Below, one piece after another: positions 34,048-42,773 of a DNA stretch of 64,000 nt. The position numbers and the translations under genes were made by a program. Within the stretch, counting starts at the first letter, position 1, and every line of letters begins with the position of its first letter. The stretch is from CAWDBV01 sp963800705 (lineage in GTDB: Bacteria; Actinomycetota; Thermoleophilia; Solirubrobacterales; 70-9), in the NCBI GenBank assembly GCA_963800705.1, contig CAWDBV010000001.1:62001-126000 (forward strand), read 5' to 3'. The notes beneath the pieces were generated by a model. It worked only from the letters and a program-made list of their open reading frames with translations. It was not told the DNA's origin and searched no databases.

Positions 34048-35107
34048 GATCGTCGCCCCCGACGCGCCCGATGCGCTCGCCGCGGCGACCGCCGACCAGC
34101 CGCGAGCGCGTGCGGCGCTGCTCGCCGCGCTCGGCGCCGGGCCCTCGCACGCCTATCTGTTTCGGGGGCCGCGCGGCGCCGGCAAGGCGACGGCCGCGCG
34201 CGCCTTCGCCGCCGAGATCCTCGCCGACGGGTCGCCGGATCCGGAATCGGCGCGCGCCCGCGCGCTCGCCGAGCCCTCGCCGCACCCCGATCTGGTCTGG
34301 CTGCGCCCGCCCGGAGCCTGGCACCTGGTCGACGAGATCCGCGGCTCGGTGATCCGCGCCGCGAGCATGCGCCCGTTCGAGGGCGAGCACCGGGTGTTCG
34401 TGATCGAGGCCGCCGACGCGCTACGCGAGGAGAGCCAGAACGCGCTCCTGAAGACGCTCGAGGAGCCCGCCCCCTTCGCCCACCTGATCCTGCTCTGCGC
34501 CGAGCCCGAGGCGATCGCGCAGACGATCGTCTCGCGCTGCCAGCCGGTCAGCTTCGCGCCGCTCTCGGCGGAGGCGGTTGCCGAGCGGCTCGCCGGCGAG
34601 GCCGAGGGTGACGAGCTGGCCGAGGTCGCGCGCCTCAGCGGGGGAGACCTCGAGCTTGCGCGGATGCTGCTCACCACCGAGGGACGGGAGCTGCGCGCGC
34701 TCGCCGAGGCCGCGGCTCGCGCCGCGACCGACCCCGTGAGCGCCGCCGCCTCGCCGTGGAAGCCGCTGCTCGAGAGCGCCGAGGAGGCCGGGGCGCGGGC
34801 GGGCGAGCGCGCCACCGACGAGCTCAAAGAGGTCGGCGCGGGGCGGCGCGGGAGCGGAAAGCTGCCGCGCGATGCGGTCGAGCAGGTGAAGAGGGTCGAG
34901 CGCCGGGCGCGCACCGAGTCGCTCGACCTCGCGCTCGCGCTGTGCTCGGCGTGGTTCCGCGAACTCGCCGCTGAGCAGCCCGAGCGGGCCGGCGCCGCGC
35001 TCGAGCTCGTCCTCGACACACGCCGCCGCCTTCGCCTGATGAACGTCTCCGAAGAGCTCGCCCTCGACGCGCTCTGGTACCGCCTCGAGGAGATATTGGG
35101 TAGCTGA
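34040..35107 (+). CDS. holB: DNA polymerase III subunit delta prime
   Basis: A 355-residue clamp-loader subunit of the AAA+ type. AYLFRGPRGAGKATAARAFA is the Walker A region, RVFVIEAADALREESQNALLKTLEEPAPFAHLILLC the Walker B/sensor 1 region, and QTIVSRCQPVSFAPL the SRC motif. The zinc-binding Cys quartet usual after Walker A is absent; the stretch is instead short and acidic. It is coupled to tmk by an 8-bp overlap. Confidence 0.9.
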   Translation: MAEIVAPDAPDALAAATADQPRARAALLAALGAGPSHAYLFRGPRGAGKATAARAFAAEILADGSPDPESARARALAEPSPHPDLVWLRPPGAWHLVDEIRGSVIRAASMRPFEGEHRVFVIEAADALREESQNALLKTLEEPAPFAHLILLCAEPEAIAQTIVSRCQPVSFAPLSAEAVAERLAGEAEGDELAEVARLSGGDLELARMLLTTEGRELRALAEAAARAATDPVSAAASPWKPLLESAEEAGARAGERATDELKEVGAGRRGSGKLPRDAVEQVKRVERRARTESLDLALALCSAWFRELAAEQPERAGAALELVLDTRRRLRLMNVSEELALDALWYRLEEILGS

Positions 35108-35147
35108 TCGCGGCGCGACCCCGCGCCGTGTGTTAAGAAAAGCTCAG

Positions 35148-36881
35148 ATGGCAACGCGCGTCGGTCTGCCGACGACCGAGAAACGCCCGCGGATAGGGAT
35201 GCGCCTCTGGCTCGGGGTCTGCTTCGCTGCGGTCGGGCTGACGACCGCCGCCGCGGTCTATTTGATCGTCCGCGACTCCTCGGGGCGGACGCTGTCGGAG
35301 AGCTCGGCCGAGCTGGCGGTCGGGCGCACGGTGCGCCTCGCCGACTCGATCGAGGAGACCTTCCCGAACAACGTCCCCGAGCGGCTCCAGGCGGGCAAGT
35401 CCGAGAACCTCGACGCCTGGGTGGTCGACGGCGAAGGCAACCTACTCACCCCCGAGACCGGCAGCGGCGGGGTCACCTTCGAGGAGCTGCCCCGGGTCGA
35501 GACGGCGGTCAACCAGGCGCTGCGCGGAAGCGTCTTCGAGTCCGACCTGCCCAATGACGTCACGGTTCTGGCGACGCCGATCAACGTCGGCGACGAGGTC
35601 GCGGGGGCGCTGGTGACCCGGGCGACGACGCCGGCGGCGGTACGGCGCTCGATCGAGGACCTGCGCGGTGACAGTCTCACGGCGCTCGCGTTCGCGATCG
35701 CAGCGGCGATCCTGCTCGGCTTTGCGGTTGCGACCCTGATCGCGACCCGCATCAAGCGCCTCGCCGAAAGCGCCGGCCGCATGGCCCAGGGCCGCTTCGA
35801 CGAGCCGCTGCCGATCGGGGGCCGCGACGAGATTGGCGACCTCGCCCGGGCGCTCGACTCGATGCGCGAGGCGCTGCGCGAGACCTTCAACATGCTGGCG
35901 ACCGAGCGCGATCGCCTCTCGGCGATCCTCGACGGCCTCACCGAGGCGGTGATCGTGGTCGGGTCCGACAACGACGTCCGTTTCTCGAACCCCTCCGCGG
36001 CGGCGCTGATCTCGGGGACCGAGCCGCTGCCGGAGATCCAGTCGGCGCTCAACCGGGCCGCCGAGCGCGGCTCGGCCGAGAACGCGTGGCTGCGGGTGCG
36101 CGACCGCGTCTTCGCGGTCCAGGCGCGCCGGGTGCCCGCCGAGCGATCGGTGCTGCTCGTCGCCCGCGACCGCACCGAGGAGCTGCGCCGCGAGCTCGCC
36201 GAGCGCGAGTTCGTCTCCAACGCCGCGCATGAGCTCCGCAACCCGCTCGCCGGGATCTCGGGCGCGATCGAGGTGCTGCGCGCCGGCGCCAAAGACGACG
36301 ACGAGGCCCGCGAGCACTTTCTCGGCCGGCTCGCCGACGACGCCGAGCGGATGACGCGGCTCACGCAGTCGCTGCTCACGCTCGCCAGGGTCGAGGCCGG
36401 GGTCGAGTCGGAGACCGAGATAGTCGACGTGGCGCTCGCCGCCGAGGAGGCCGCCGAGGCGATCACCGCGCCCGAGGGGGTCGAGCTCGTGGTCGAGGTC
36501 GAGCCCGAGCTCGTCGCCCAGGCCGACCCGGGGCTGCTGCGCCAGGTCCTGATCGGCCTGCTCACCAATGCCTACAAGAACACGCCCGCGCCCGGCCGCG
36601 TTACGCTGCGCGCCGAGCGTCGGACCGCAAGAGAGGTGATGATCGAAGTCGAAGACACAGGCACCGGAATCCCCGCCGAGGAGCAGGACCGTGTCTTCGA
36701 GCGCTTTTACCGGGGAAGCGGATCGCTCGAGAGCGAGGGCTTCGGCCTCGGCCTCTCGATCGCAAAGCGGATGGTGGACGTGATGGGCGGCGAGATCGGG
36801 GTGCGGTCGGCCCCCGAGCACGGCAGCACCTTCTGGGTGCGCCTGCGAGAGCCGCAACCGAGCCCGACCCCGGTGGCCTGA
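35148..36881 (+). CDS. sensor histidine kinase (HAMP, HisKA, HATPase)
   Basis: A 577-residue membrane sensor. TM1 is at about 25-43, an extracytoplasmic domain of about 135 residues follows, and TM2 is at about 180-202. Then come HAMP (IKRLAESAGRMAQGRFDEPLPIGGRDEIGDLA), a PAS-like segment (LSAILDGLTEAVIVVGSDNDVRFSNPSA), and the phospho-acceptor His361 in NAAHELRNPLAG. ATPase N, G1 and G2 boxes follow (LLTNAYKNTP, EDTGTGIP, GFGLGLSIAK). It signals through the response regulator one base downstream. The stimulus is unknown. The ATG at 35148 is preferred over 35130. Confidence 0.92.
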   Translation: MATRVGLPTTEKRPRIGMRLWLGVCFAAVGLTTAAAVYLIVRDSSGRTLSESSAELAVGRTVRLADSIEETFPNNVPERLQAGKSENLDAWVVDGEGNLLTPETGSGGVTFEELPRVETAVNQALRGSVFESDLPNDVTVLATPINVGDEVAGALVTRATTPAAVRRSIEDLRGDSLTALAFAIAAAILLGFAVATLIATRIKRLAESAGRMAQGRFDEPLPIGGRDEIGDLARALDSMREALRETFNMLATERDRLSAILDGLTEAVIVVGSDNDVRFSNPSAAALISGTEPLPEIQSALNRAAERGSAENAWLRVRDRVFAVQARRVPAERSVLLVARDRTEELRRELAEREFVSNAAHELRNPLAGISGAIEVLRAGAKDDDEAREHFLGRLADDAERMTRLTQSLLTLARVEAGVESETEIVDVALAAEEAAEAITAPEGVELVVEVEPELVAQADPGLLRQVLIGLLTNAYKNTPAPGRVTLRAERRTAREVMIEVEDTGTGIPAEEQDRVFERFYRGSGSLESEGFGLGLSIAKRMVDVMGGEIGVRSAPEHGSTFWVRLREPQPSPTPVA

Positions 36882-36882
36882 G

Positions 36883-37662
36883 ATGAATCCTCCCGACCCA
36901 GGGCGGATCCTGGTCGCCGACGACGAGGTCTCGGTGCGCGAGTCGGTCGGCTACGCGCTCGGACAGGAGGGATTCGAGGTCGTGCTCGCCGTCGATGGCA
37001 ACGACGCCGAGTCAAAGCTCGACGGTCCCGAGTTCGACCTGCTGATCCTCGACATCATGATGCCGGGCCGCAGCGGGCTCGACCTCTGCCGCGAGATGCG
37101 AAGCCGCAGCCCGGTTCCGATCATCCTGCTCACCGCCAAGGACGCCGAGGTCGACAAGGTCGTCGGGCTCGAGGTCGGAGCCGACGATTACGTCACCAAG
37201 CCCTTCTCGGTCCGTGAGCTGCTCGGCCGCGTCCGTGCCCAGCTTCGCCGCCGCGACCTCGACCGCGCGGCGCCCGCCGAAGGAGCGACGATCGACGCAG
37301 GCGACGTGACCATCGACCTCGCGCGCCATCTGGTCACGGTCCGCGGCGAGCCCGTCAACCTGACCCGCTCCGAGTTCCAGGTCCTGCGGCTGCTCGCCGA
37401 GCGGCCTGGCGAGGTGTTCAGTCGCAAGCAGATCATGGAGGAGCTCTGGCAGACCGAGTTCCGCGGCGACGTTCGCGCCTGCGACGTCCACATCTCCAAC
37501 CTCCGCCAGAAGGTTGAACGCGACGCGCAGAAGCCCGAGCTCGTTGTCACGGTTCGCCGGGTGGGCTACAAGTTCGCCGAGAACTCGGGCGCGGGAGCCG
37601 GTGCCGAGGCCGATGGTGCGTCGGGCAACTCCGGCAACTCCGCTTCGTCCGATTCGGATTAG
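36883..37662 (+). CDS. OmpR/PhoB-family response regulator
   Basis: A 259-residue regulator. The receiver domain (about 8-125) has the acidic pair DD in VADDE, phospho-acceptor Asp57 in LILDIMMPG, Thr in LLTAKD and Lys106 in VTKPF. The winged-helix DNA-binding domain (about 140-238) includes LTRSEFQVLRLLAERPGEVFSR and the recognition helix RACDVHISNLRQKVE, ending VRRVGYKF. A Ser/Gly/Asn tail follows. It starts 1 bp after the kinase stop, so both are made together; kinase-first order is less common. Confidence 0.93.
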   Translation: MNPPDPGRILVADDEVSVRESVGYALGQEGFEVVLAVDGNDAESKLDGPEFDLLILDIMMPGRSGLDLCREMRSRSPVPIILLTAKDAEVDKVVGLEVGADDYVTKPFSVRELLGRVRAQLRRRDLDRAAPAEGATIDAGDVTIDLARHLVTVRGEPVNLTRSEFQVLRLLAERPGEVFSRKQIMEELWQTEFRGDVRACDVHISNLRQKVERDAQKPELVVTVRRVGYKFAENSGAGAGAEADGASGNSGNSASSDSD

Positions 37663-37674
37663 AACATCCGCGGC

Positions 37675-38109
37675 GTGAGGGCGCGACTGCACCGGGTTCC
37701 CGGCCGCGAGCCCTGGCGCTCGGCGGCGGCGGCGATCATCGACGAGCACGGGCTCACCGTGCGGCGCTGGCGCAGCTCGACGACCGGCTGCGCCTACCTC
37801 GACCGACCCGAGATCGAGGGCCCCGAGCCGCGCGGAGGGGTCAGCTTCGCGGTGATCGCGCACGAGGTCGGCCACAAGGCACTCGGCCACCGCAACTCGA
37901 AACCGCGCTGGCTCGAGGAGGTCGAGGCCTGGGAGTTCGCGCTGGCGCAGTTCGAGCGCTTCCCGGCGCTCGGCGAGCCGGGCGCCGGCGTCAAGCGCCG
38001 CGCCGTGCGCGGCGTCGCTCACAGTTTCGGGATGGCGCTCCGGCGCGGCGCCGACCCGGACCGGATCGCGGCCACAGCCCCGATATGGTGGGAGGCGTGC
38101 AGCGCTTGA
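37675..38109 (+). CDS. small HExxH metallopeptidase-like protein
   Basis: A 144-residue protein with SFAVIAHEVGHKALGH at about 57-72. HEVGH (63-67) is a zinc-binding gluzincin motif, and Glu81, Glu82 or Glu84 in LEEVEAWEFAL could be the third ligand. This arrangement resembles ImmA/IrrE (DUF955) peptidases, which act on regulators. The length is about that of a bare ImmA domain. It lies 12 bp after the response regulator and may be in the same operon. The function is inferred only from the motif. Confidence 0.6.
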   Translation: MRARLHRVPGREPWRSAAAAIIDEHGLTVRRWRSSTTGCAYLDRPEIEGPEPRGGVSFAVIAHEVGHKALGHRNSKPRWLEEVEAWEFALAQFERFPALGEPGAGVKRRAVRGVAHSFGMALRRGADPDRIAATAPIWWEACSA

Positions 38110-38519
38110 AGATCGCACCGCTTTCCGTCGTCGCCCTCGGGTTGCTCGCCGGCGTGCTCGCATCGAGCTCGGCGGGGCAGACGACGACCCCGACCACGCC
38201 GACGACGCCGGTGCGGATTCTCTTCCCGAGCAAGTGCCAGAACGGCGTCTTCCAGCCGAAGAGCGTCGTAGTCACCTGTGCCGACGCCGGGGTGATCGTG
38301 AAGAACATCCAGTGGAGCCAGTGGACGAACCAGATGGGCGTCGGCACCGGCAAGGCCGGCCGCTACCCGGCGAAGCTGATCCTCACCGCCGCGAAGACCT
38401 GCTCCGACAACGCGCTCCACTACACGAAGCTGCGGCTCATCTATCCCGACGCGCGCCCGAAGGGGTTCAAGAGCAGCACGTCCTACCCGTTCCCCTGCTC
38501 GGAGCAGACCGCGCCCTAG
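38085..38519 (+). CDS. small exported protein, member 1 of a tandem paralogous pair
   Basis: A 144-residue protein with a signal peptide (about 9-30), a Thr/Pro linker, then VRILFPSKCQNGVFQPKSVVVTC...NIQWSQWTNQMGVGTGKAGRYPAKLILTAAKTCSDNALHYTKLRLIYP...YPFPC. Four Cys are conserved with its neighbour at 38528. Beta-rich, likely disulfide-stabilised; no function recognised. It overlaps the preceding peptidase gene by 25 bp; a GTG at 38097 is an alternative start. Confidence 0.68.
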   Translation: MVGGVQRLKIAPLSVVALGLLAGVLASSSAGQTTTPTTPTTPVRILFPSKCQNGVFQPKSVVVTCADAGVIVKNIQWSQWTNQMGVGTGKAGRYPAKLILTAAKTCSDNALHYTKLRLIYPDARPKGFKSSTSYPFPCSEQTAP

Positions 38520-38527
38520 CCGTAAGG

Positions 38528-38935
38528 ATGGGTGGGTTGCACGGGGTGAAGCTCACGATCGCGCTCGCCGCCTGCGCGGCGCTCGCAGCGGCGCTCGCCT
38601 CGAGCGCGGGCGGGCAGGGAGCGACGCCGGTCAGGATCCTGTTCCCGGCCAAGTGCAAGAACCCCGTCTTCCAGCCGAAGAGCATCGTCGTCACCTGCCC
38701 CGGCGGCGGTCTGGTCGTCGAAGCGATCCGCTGGAAGGAGTGGACGAGCAGCACCGGCCGCGGCCGCGGGGTCGCGGTCCTCGACAACGACAGGTTCCCC
38801 GCCAAGCTCGTGCTCACCGAGTCGGAGGCCTGCAACGCGACCGACGCCCAGTACACCCGCCTTCGGCTCACCTACCCGCGCAATCGCCCACCTCAGAGCA
38901 ACAAGAGCATCTCGGTCGATTTCCCCTGCGCCTAG
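38528..38935 (+). CDS. small exported protein, member 2 of a tandem paralogous pair
   Basis: A 135-residue paralogue of the gene just upstream. It has a signal peptide (about 8-28), then VRILFPAKCKNPVFQPKSIVVTC, AIRWKEWTSSTGRG, FPAKLVLTESEACN, YTRLRLTYP and a final VDFPC. The Cys positions and the W-x-x-W motif are the same as in the first copy. They arose by tandem duplication and have since diverged. An internal GTG at 38546 could be the start. The gene ends 13 bp before tRNA-Thr. Confidence 0.66.
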   Translation: MGGLHGVKLTIALAACAALAAALASSAGGQGATPVRILFPAKCKNPVFQPKSIVVTCPGGGLVVEAIRWKEWTSSTGRGRGVAVLDNDRFPAKLVLTESEACNATDAQYTRLRLTYPRNRPPQSNKSISVDFPCA

Positions 38936-38948
38936 AATTACCGCCTTC

Positions 38949-39021
38949 GCCCAGGTAGCTCAGTTGGTAGAGCACGTCCCTCGTAAGGACGGGGTCGTCG
39001 GTTCGAGTCCGACCCTGGGCT
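38949..39021 (+). tRNA. tRNA-Thr (anticodon CGT)
   Basis: The acceptor stem GCCCAGG pairs with CCTGGGC (39014-39020), with discriminator T. The D-arm GCTCAGTTGGTAGAGC is standard. The anticodon stem is CGTCC/GGACG, with loop CTCGTAA and anticodon CGT at 38982-38984. The T-arm contains GGTTCGAGTCC. No CCA is encoded. It reads ACG codons. Confidence 0.95.
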
Positions 39022-39029
39022 TTAGCCGG

Positions 39030-39686
39030 CTAAGCGCAGCACTGACGCCCGCGCCAGGAGTTGCGGGCCTCCCAGAGCGCGAAGGCGGCGATCCCGAGGG
39101 CGGCGATCGGGTCGGCCCACCACCAGCCGAAGGCGGCGTTGGCGGCGAGGCCGGCGAGCAGGGTCGCGGCCATGTAGGTGCAGAGGATCGTCTGCCGCGA
39201 CTCGCTCGCCGCGGCCGAGGAGTGAAGCTCGCGCGCGACGCGGGTCTTGGCGGCGGCGAGCAGCGGCATCGTCGCCAGCGTGACCAGCGCGAGGCCGATC
39301 CCGACCCAGCTCACATCGGGCTGGTGCGAGCCGGCGAGGTCGCGGACCGCCTCGAAGCCGACGTAGGCCGCGATCAGCAGGAACGAGCCCGCGATCAGCT
39401 GCTGGGCGCGGCGCTCGGCCGATCCCGCGGTCCCCTGTTCGCCGCGGCCCCCGCCGAAGCGCCACAGCAGCACCACGCCGGCGATCATCTCGACCACCGA
39501 GTCGGCGCCAAAGCCGATCAGGGCGGCCGAGCCCGCCGCGATCCCCGCAACGATCGCCACGGTGGCCTCGATCCCGTGCCAGGCGAGCCCGATCCAGGCC
39601 AGCAGCTGGGCGCGGCCGACGAGCGTCTTCCGGCGCTCGGGCGGCAGCGGGACGTCGTGGGCGTGGATGTGGGCGGTCGAGCTCAT
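39030..39686 (-). CDS. cation diffusion facilitator-like transporter
   Basis: A 218-residue protein with five or six membrane helices. The N-terminal segment HIHAHDV is His-rich. TM motifs GFGADSVVEMIAGVVLLWRF and WWWADPIAALGIAAFALWEA match the paired Asp-containing helices of CDF transporters that bind zinc or similar cations. The cytosolic C-terminal domain of longer CDF proteins is missing, so this is a short member ending RGRQCCA. It lies tail-to-tail with the tRNA-Thr gene. Confidence 0.78.
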   Translation of the reverse strand: MSSTAHIHAHDVPLPPERRKTLVGRAQLLAWIGLAWHGIEATVAIVAGIAAGSAALIGFGADSVVEMIAGVVLLWRFGGGRGEQGTAGSAERRAQQLIAGSFLLIAAYVGFEAVRDLAGSHQPDVSWVGIGLALVTLATMPLLAAAKTRVARELHSSAAASESRQTILCTYMAATLLAGLAANAAFGWWWADPIAALGIAAFALWEARNSWRGRQCCA

Positions 39687-39741
39687 GCCGGCACCCTACG
39701 CCCGGGCCCGGCGATCGCCAAGCAACCGATATTGAGAGCCG

Positions 39742-40359
39742 TTATCGGGTCAGCTCGCGGAGCCGCACGCGCAGGAAATCGATCGCCGCGGCACGCTGGT
39801 CGGCGGCCTCGAGCAGCTCCGCGTAGCCGAGCTCGGCGCCGGGGAAGGTGGTCGCGTTCCAGAGCTCGCCGTCTCGCTTGCCCGCCCAGAGCGTCACGTA
39901 TATGTAGGGGAGCGGGTGATCGGGGTCGCCCGGGGAGGCGCCGTAGCCTGCGCGCTGCCCCTTGTCTTCGACGCCGGCTTCGAAGGCGAGGTCGAAGTGC
40001 TCGGGCCAGAGCCGCAGATCGCTGGGATCGAGCTCCTCGCCGCACTCGTGCTGGAGGCGGGCGAGGACCGAGCACCCGAACTCGAACCAGGACGCGAGCT
40101 GGTGCGCGGCGTCGTCATCGACCTCGAGCCGCTCGTGGTCGATCTGACCGTCGCGCTCTGTGAGCAGCTCGGCGCCCTCGACCCGGAGCTGGGTGAAGAC
40201 CCCGTCGTCCCAGAACCACGGCGTCCCGAAGCCGCCCGGCGTCTGGCGAAGCGAGATCTCGTTCTCGGGCTTGCGCGCCGGGGCGATCCGCTTCTCGGCG
40301 AGCTCGTGGAGCGTCTTGCGCGCCTGCTCGAACTCGTCGCCGAGCGGCTCCAACTTCAA
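39742..40359 (-). CDS. conserved hypothetical cytosolic protein
   Basis: A 205-residue soluble protein with no signal or membrane segment. Distinct features are TPGGFGTPWFWDDGVFTQLRVEG, SWFEFGCSVLARL, LRLWPEHFDLAFEAG and LPYIYVTLWAG. The LWPEHFD segment recalls a motif in DUF5996-type actinobacterial proteins, but the rest does not clearly match. No function is assigned. It shares direction with the membrane protein gene upstream (35 bp gap). Confidence 0.6.
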   Translation of the reverse strand: MKLEPLGDEFEQARKTLHELAEKRIAPARKPENEISLRQTPGGFGTPWFWDDGVFTQLRVEGAELLTERDGQIDHERLEVDDDAAHQLASWFEFGCSVLARLQHECGEELDPSDLRLWPEHFDLAFEAGVEDKGQRAGYGASPGDPDHPLPYIYVTLWAGKRDGELWNATTFPGAELGYAELLEAADQRAAAIDFLRVRLRELTR

Positions 40360-40393
40360 GTCGCCACCTCCTCGGCTTCGCGTCCGGGGGTGC

Positions 40394-42754
40394 TCAACGC
40401 TTCACCGGCCCGAAGTAGTGGTCGACGTACTGGTCGCAGGCGCGGGCGATCGGGACCGTGCGCGCCTTCTCGGGCTGCGCGGCGGTGATGTTGCCGACGT
40501 CGGCGGCCTGGTCGACCCCGAGCAGCTTCTGCAGTCCGGAGTGGTCGTTGGCGGTCACCGTGACCTCGATCGGCTGGCCGGTGGACCTCACCGCGCCGAT
40601 CGGCCAGAACGGCCCCTGCGCGGTGCGGTGCAGGAAGCCGCCGTCGGCTGTCGCCGGCAGCTCGGTGCGAAGGCCGTCGGCCTCGACGGTCAGATCGAGC
40701 ACCGGGCTGTAGTACTGGAGCGAGAGCTGCCAGCGGCCGGGCGGAAGCTCGAGTGCCTGTGACATCTCGTCGCCGTCGTCGATCTTCGCGTCGGGCTCCC
40801 AGAAGAGCCGCTTGCCGACCTCGGACTTGGGCTGCACGACCGCGGTCGTGTAGCCCTCGGCGATCGCCTCGTCGATCAGCCCCTTGAGCTTCTCCCGCTT
40901 GCAGTCGTAGAACGAACCGGGCCGCTCTTCCTCGGGCAGGACCCCGATCATCGGGCTGCGCCCGGCGCGCTTCCAGAGCACGAAGCTGTCGGTCCGGTCG
41001 ACCTCGCGGAAGTTCGGCGGCGGCGCGCTCTTGTAGGCCGCCGCCGTCGTGACCGCGAAGTCGACCCTGTCGAGAGCCGCCGGGGCGACCGAGTCGAAGT
41101 CGACCGGGAGCCGGAAGAGCTTTCCCTGGCGGGGAAGGATCCGCTCCTCGGCGAACTGGCCTGGACCGAGGACGTCGGCTCCGCGCAGGTGGTAGTCGGA
41201 GAAGCGGCTGTTTGTGAGCGAGAGCACCGTCTTGTCGCGGATCGCCGCGCGGAACTCCTCGAGCTGGTTGGCTTCGTAATCGGGAGGCGCGACGCGCGAG
41301 TCGCGGAGCGCCAGGAAGGTCGAGTAGCCGGCGAGCACCAGAAAGACGACCGCGAACGCGGTGCGTGCGACCGGCGTACCGGAGGTGGGTGCGGCCGAGA
41401 CCTCGGCGGCGGGCCGTGCGCTCCGCTCAGCCCACGGTCCGAGCATGCCGCGCAGCATCAGCAGCGCCGCCACCGGCGCGACGATCACTAGCGCCTTGGC
41501 CTGCACGTAGAAGCCCGAGTTCACGTACGCGGCGAGGTAGATGAGCGCGGCGCCGACGAGCCCGGCGAGCAATGCCCGCTCGCCTTCGCGCAGGGCCCAC
41601 GCGATTCCGATCCCGAGTCCGATCAGCCCGATCGCCCCGAAGAGCAGATACGCGGAAACGTCGCCGGTACCGAACAGGAAGTCGCCGCTCGGCCAGACGC
41701 CGAGTGCCTCGAGCGGCGAGACCGCCTCCTTGAGCCGGCTGTTGACATCGGCGACGAAGCCGACCGCGCCGGAGCGGCGGAAGTCGATGATCCGCGGCAG
41801 CTCGGCGATCCCGATCACGACCAGCACCCCGAGCGGGATCAGCAGCATCGGCAGTGCGCGGCGCATCCCGGCGATCAGCTCATCCTGCTCGCCGCGCCGC
41901 CATGCCGCGACGAACTCGATCAGGCCCCAGGCGCCGGCGATCGCGATCGCGTAGGCCACCCCCGGGTAGCTGTAGACGGCGATCATCCCGACCATCAGCA
42001 GGCCGACAACGAGCAGCAGCGCCCGGCGGTCCCCCTTGCCGGCCGAGAGGTCGCGTACCGCGAGCGCGAAGCCGAGCACGAGCAGCGCCATCGTCAGCTC
42101 CTTGAAGCCGCCGATCCCGAGCGTCGCTGCCGCCATGTAGATGAGCGCGGTGAAGACGGCGGCGATCGTGCGCCGAACCGGTGAGAGCTCGCTCAGAACC
42201 GCGAGCGCGCTGATCGCGATCAGCACCGGCAGCGCGAGGATCAGGCCGAGCATCGCCGCGAGCGGCTCGGCCCCGATCCCCTCACTGATCGCGGCGCAGA
42301 GTCCGTGCGGTCCGATCGGATACCCGTTCTTGATCTCGGTCGGACGCAGCCCGACCGGGTCCTGGAGCCAGGCGGTCATGTCGAGGTGCATGGCGAGGTC
42401 GTTGTTGACACCGACTCCGAGCACCCCGATGTGGCCGCTGGCGATGAACGGCACCGAAGCGAGCAACAGCGTCACCACCGCAACCGGCAGCGCGATCGCG
42501 AGGCCGCGGGGGATCGCTTCGCCGCGCAGGATGAGCAGGCTCGCCGCGATCAGGACGAGGAGCACGATCAGCGTCGTTGTCGCCCTCCCCGGCAGCCGAA
42601 CCACGAGCGAGCAGACCGCGAGCAGGGCGGCCAGTCCGACCGCGGGCTCGAGCCAGGAGAGCTCGCGGCGGCCGAGCACGAAGAGGATCGCCCGGCCGAC
42701 GATCAGGGCGGCAACGCAGATCAGCACGGCTGAGGCGTAGGTGGAGATCAGCAA
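40394..42754 (-). CDS. large polytopic membrane protein, GT-C glycosyltransferase-like architecture
   Basis: About 786 residues with roughly 12-13 membrane helices in the first 500, then a soluble C-terminal domain of about 280 residues containing DRVDFAVTTAAAYKS, DRTDSFVLWKRAGRSPM and a beta-sandwich-like end (LPPGRWQLSLQYYSPVLDLTVEADG). The first large loop has NNDLAMHLDMTAWL, acidic residues placed as in GT-C enzymes that use lipid-linked sugars. This is inference from layout. The TTG at 42754 opens directly into helix 1; the longer frame overlaps the thioesterase gene. Transcribed after the thioesterase (19 bp). Confidence 0.65.
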   Translation of the reverse strand: MLISTYASAVLICVAALIVGRAILFVLGRRELSWLEPAVGLAALLAVCSLVVRLPGRATTTLIVLLVLIAASLLILRGEAIPRGLAIALPVAVVTLLLASVPFIASGHIGVLGVGVNNDLAMHLDMTAWLQDPVGLRPTEIKNGYPIGPHGLCAAISEGIGAEPLAAMLGLILALPVLIAISALAVLSELSPVRRTIAAVFTALIYMAAATLGIGGFKELTMALLVLGFALAVRDLSAGKGDRRALLLVVGLLMVGMIAVYSYPGVAYAIAIAGAWGLIEFVAAWRRGEQDELIAGMRRALPMLLIPLGVLVVIGIAELPRIIDFRRSGAVGFVADVNSRLKEAVSPLEALGVWPSGDFLFGTGDVSAYLLFGAIGLIGLGIGIAWALREGERALLAGLVGAALIYLAAYVNSGFYVQAKALVIVAPVAALLMLRGMLGPWAERSARPAAEVSAAPTSGTPVARTAFAVVFLVLAGYSTFLALRDSRVAPPDYEANQLEEFRAAIRDKTVLSLTNSRFSDYHLRGADVLGPGQFAEERILPRQGKLFRLPVDFDSVAPAALDRVDFAVTTAAAYKSAPPPNFREVDRTDSFVLWKRAGRSPMIGVLPEEERPGSFYDCKREKLKGLIDEAIAEGYTTAVVQPKSEVGKRLFWEPDAKIDDGDEMSQALELPPGRWQLSLQYYSPVLDLTVEADGLRTELPATADGGFLHRTAQGPFWPIGAVRSTGQPIEVTVTANDHSGLQKLLGVDQAADVGNITAAQPEKARTVPIARACDQYVDHYFGPVKR

Positions 42755-42773
42755 GGCGCGGGAAGGATAGGGA

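Noticed and set aside
38949..39021. tRNA-Thr(CGT) as an attachment site for an integrated element
   Set aside because: No integrase and no repeated 3' tRNA fragment was seen on either side; flanking genes are ordinary.
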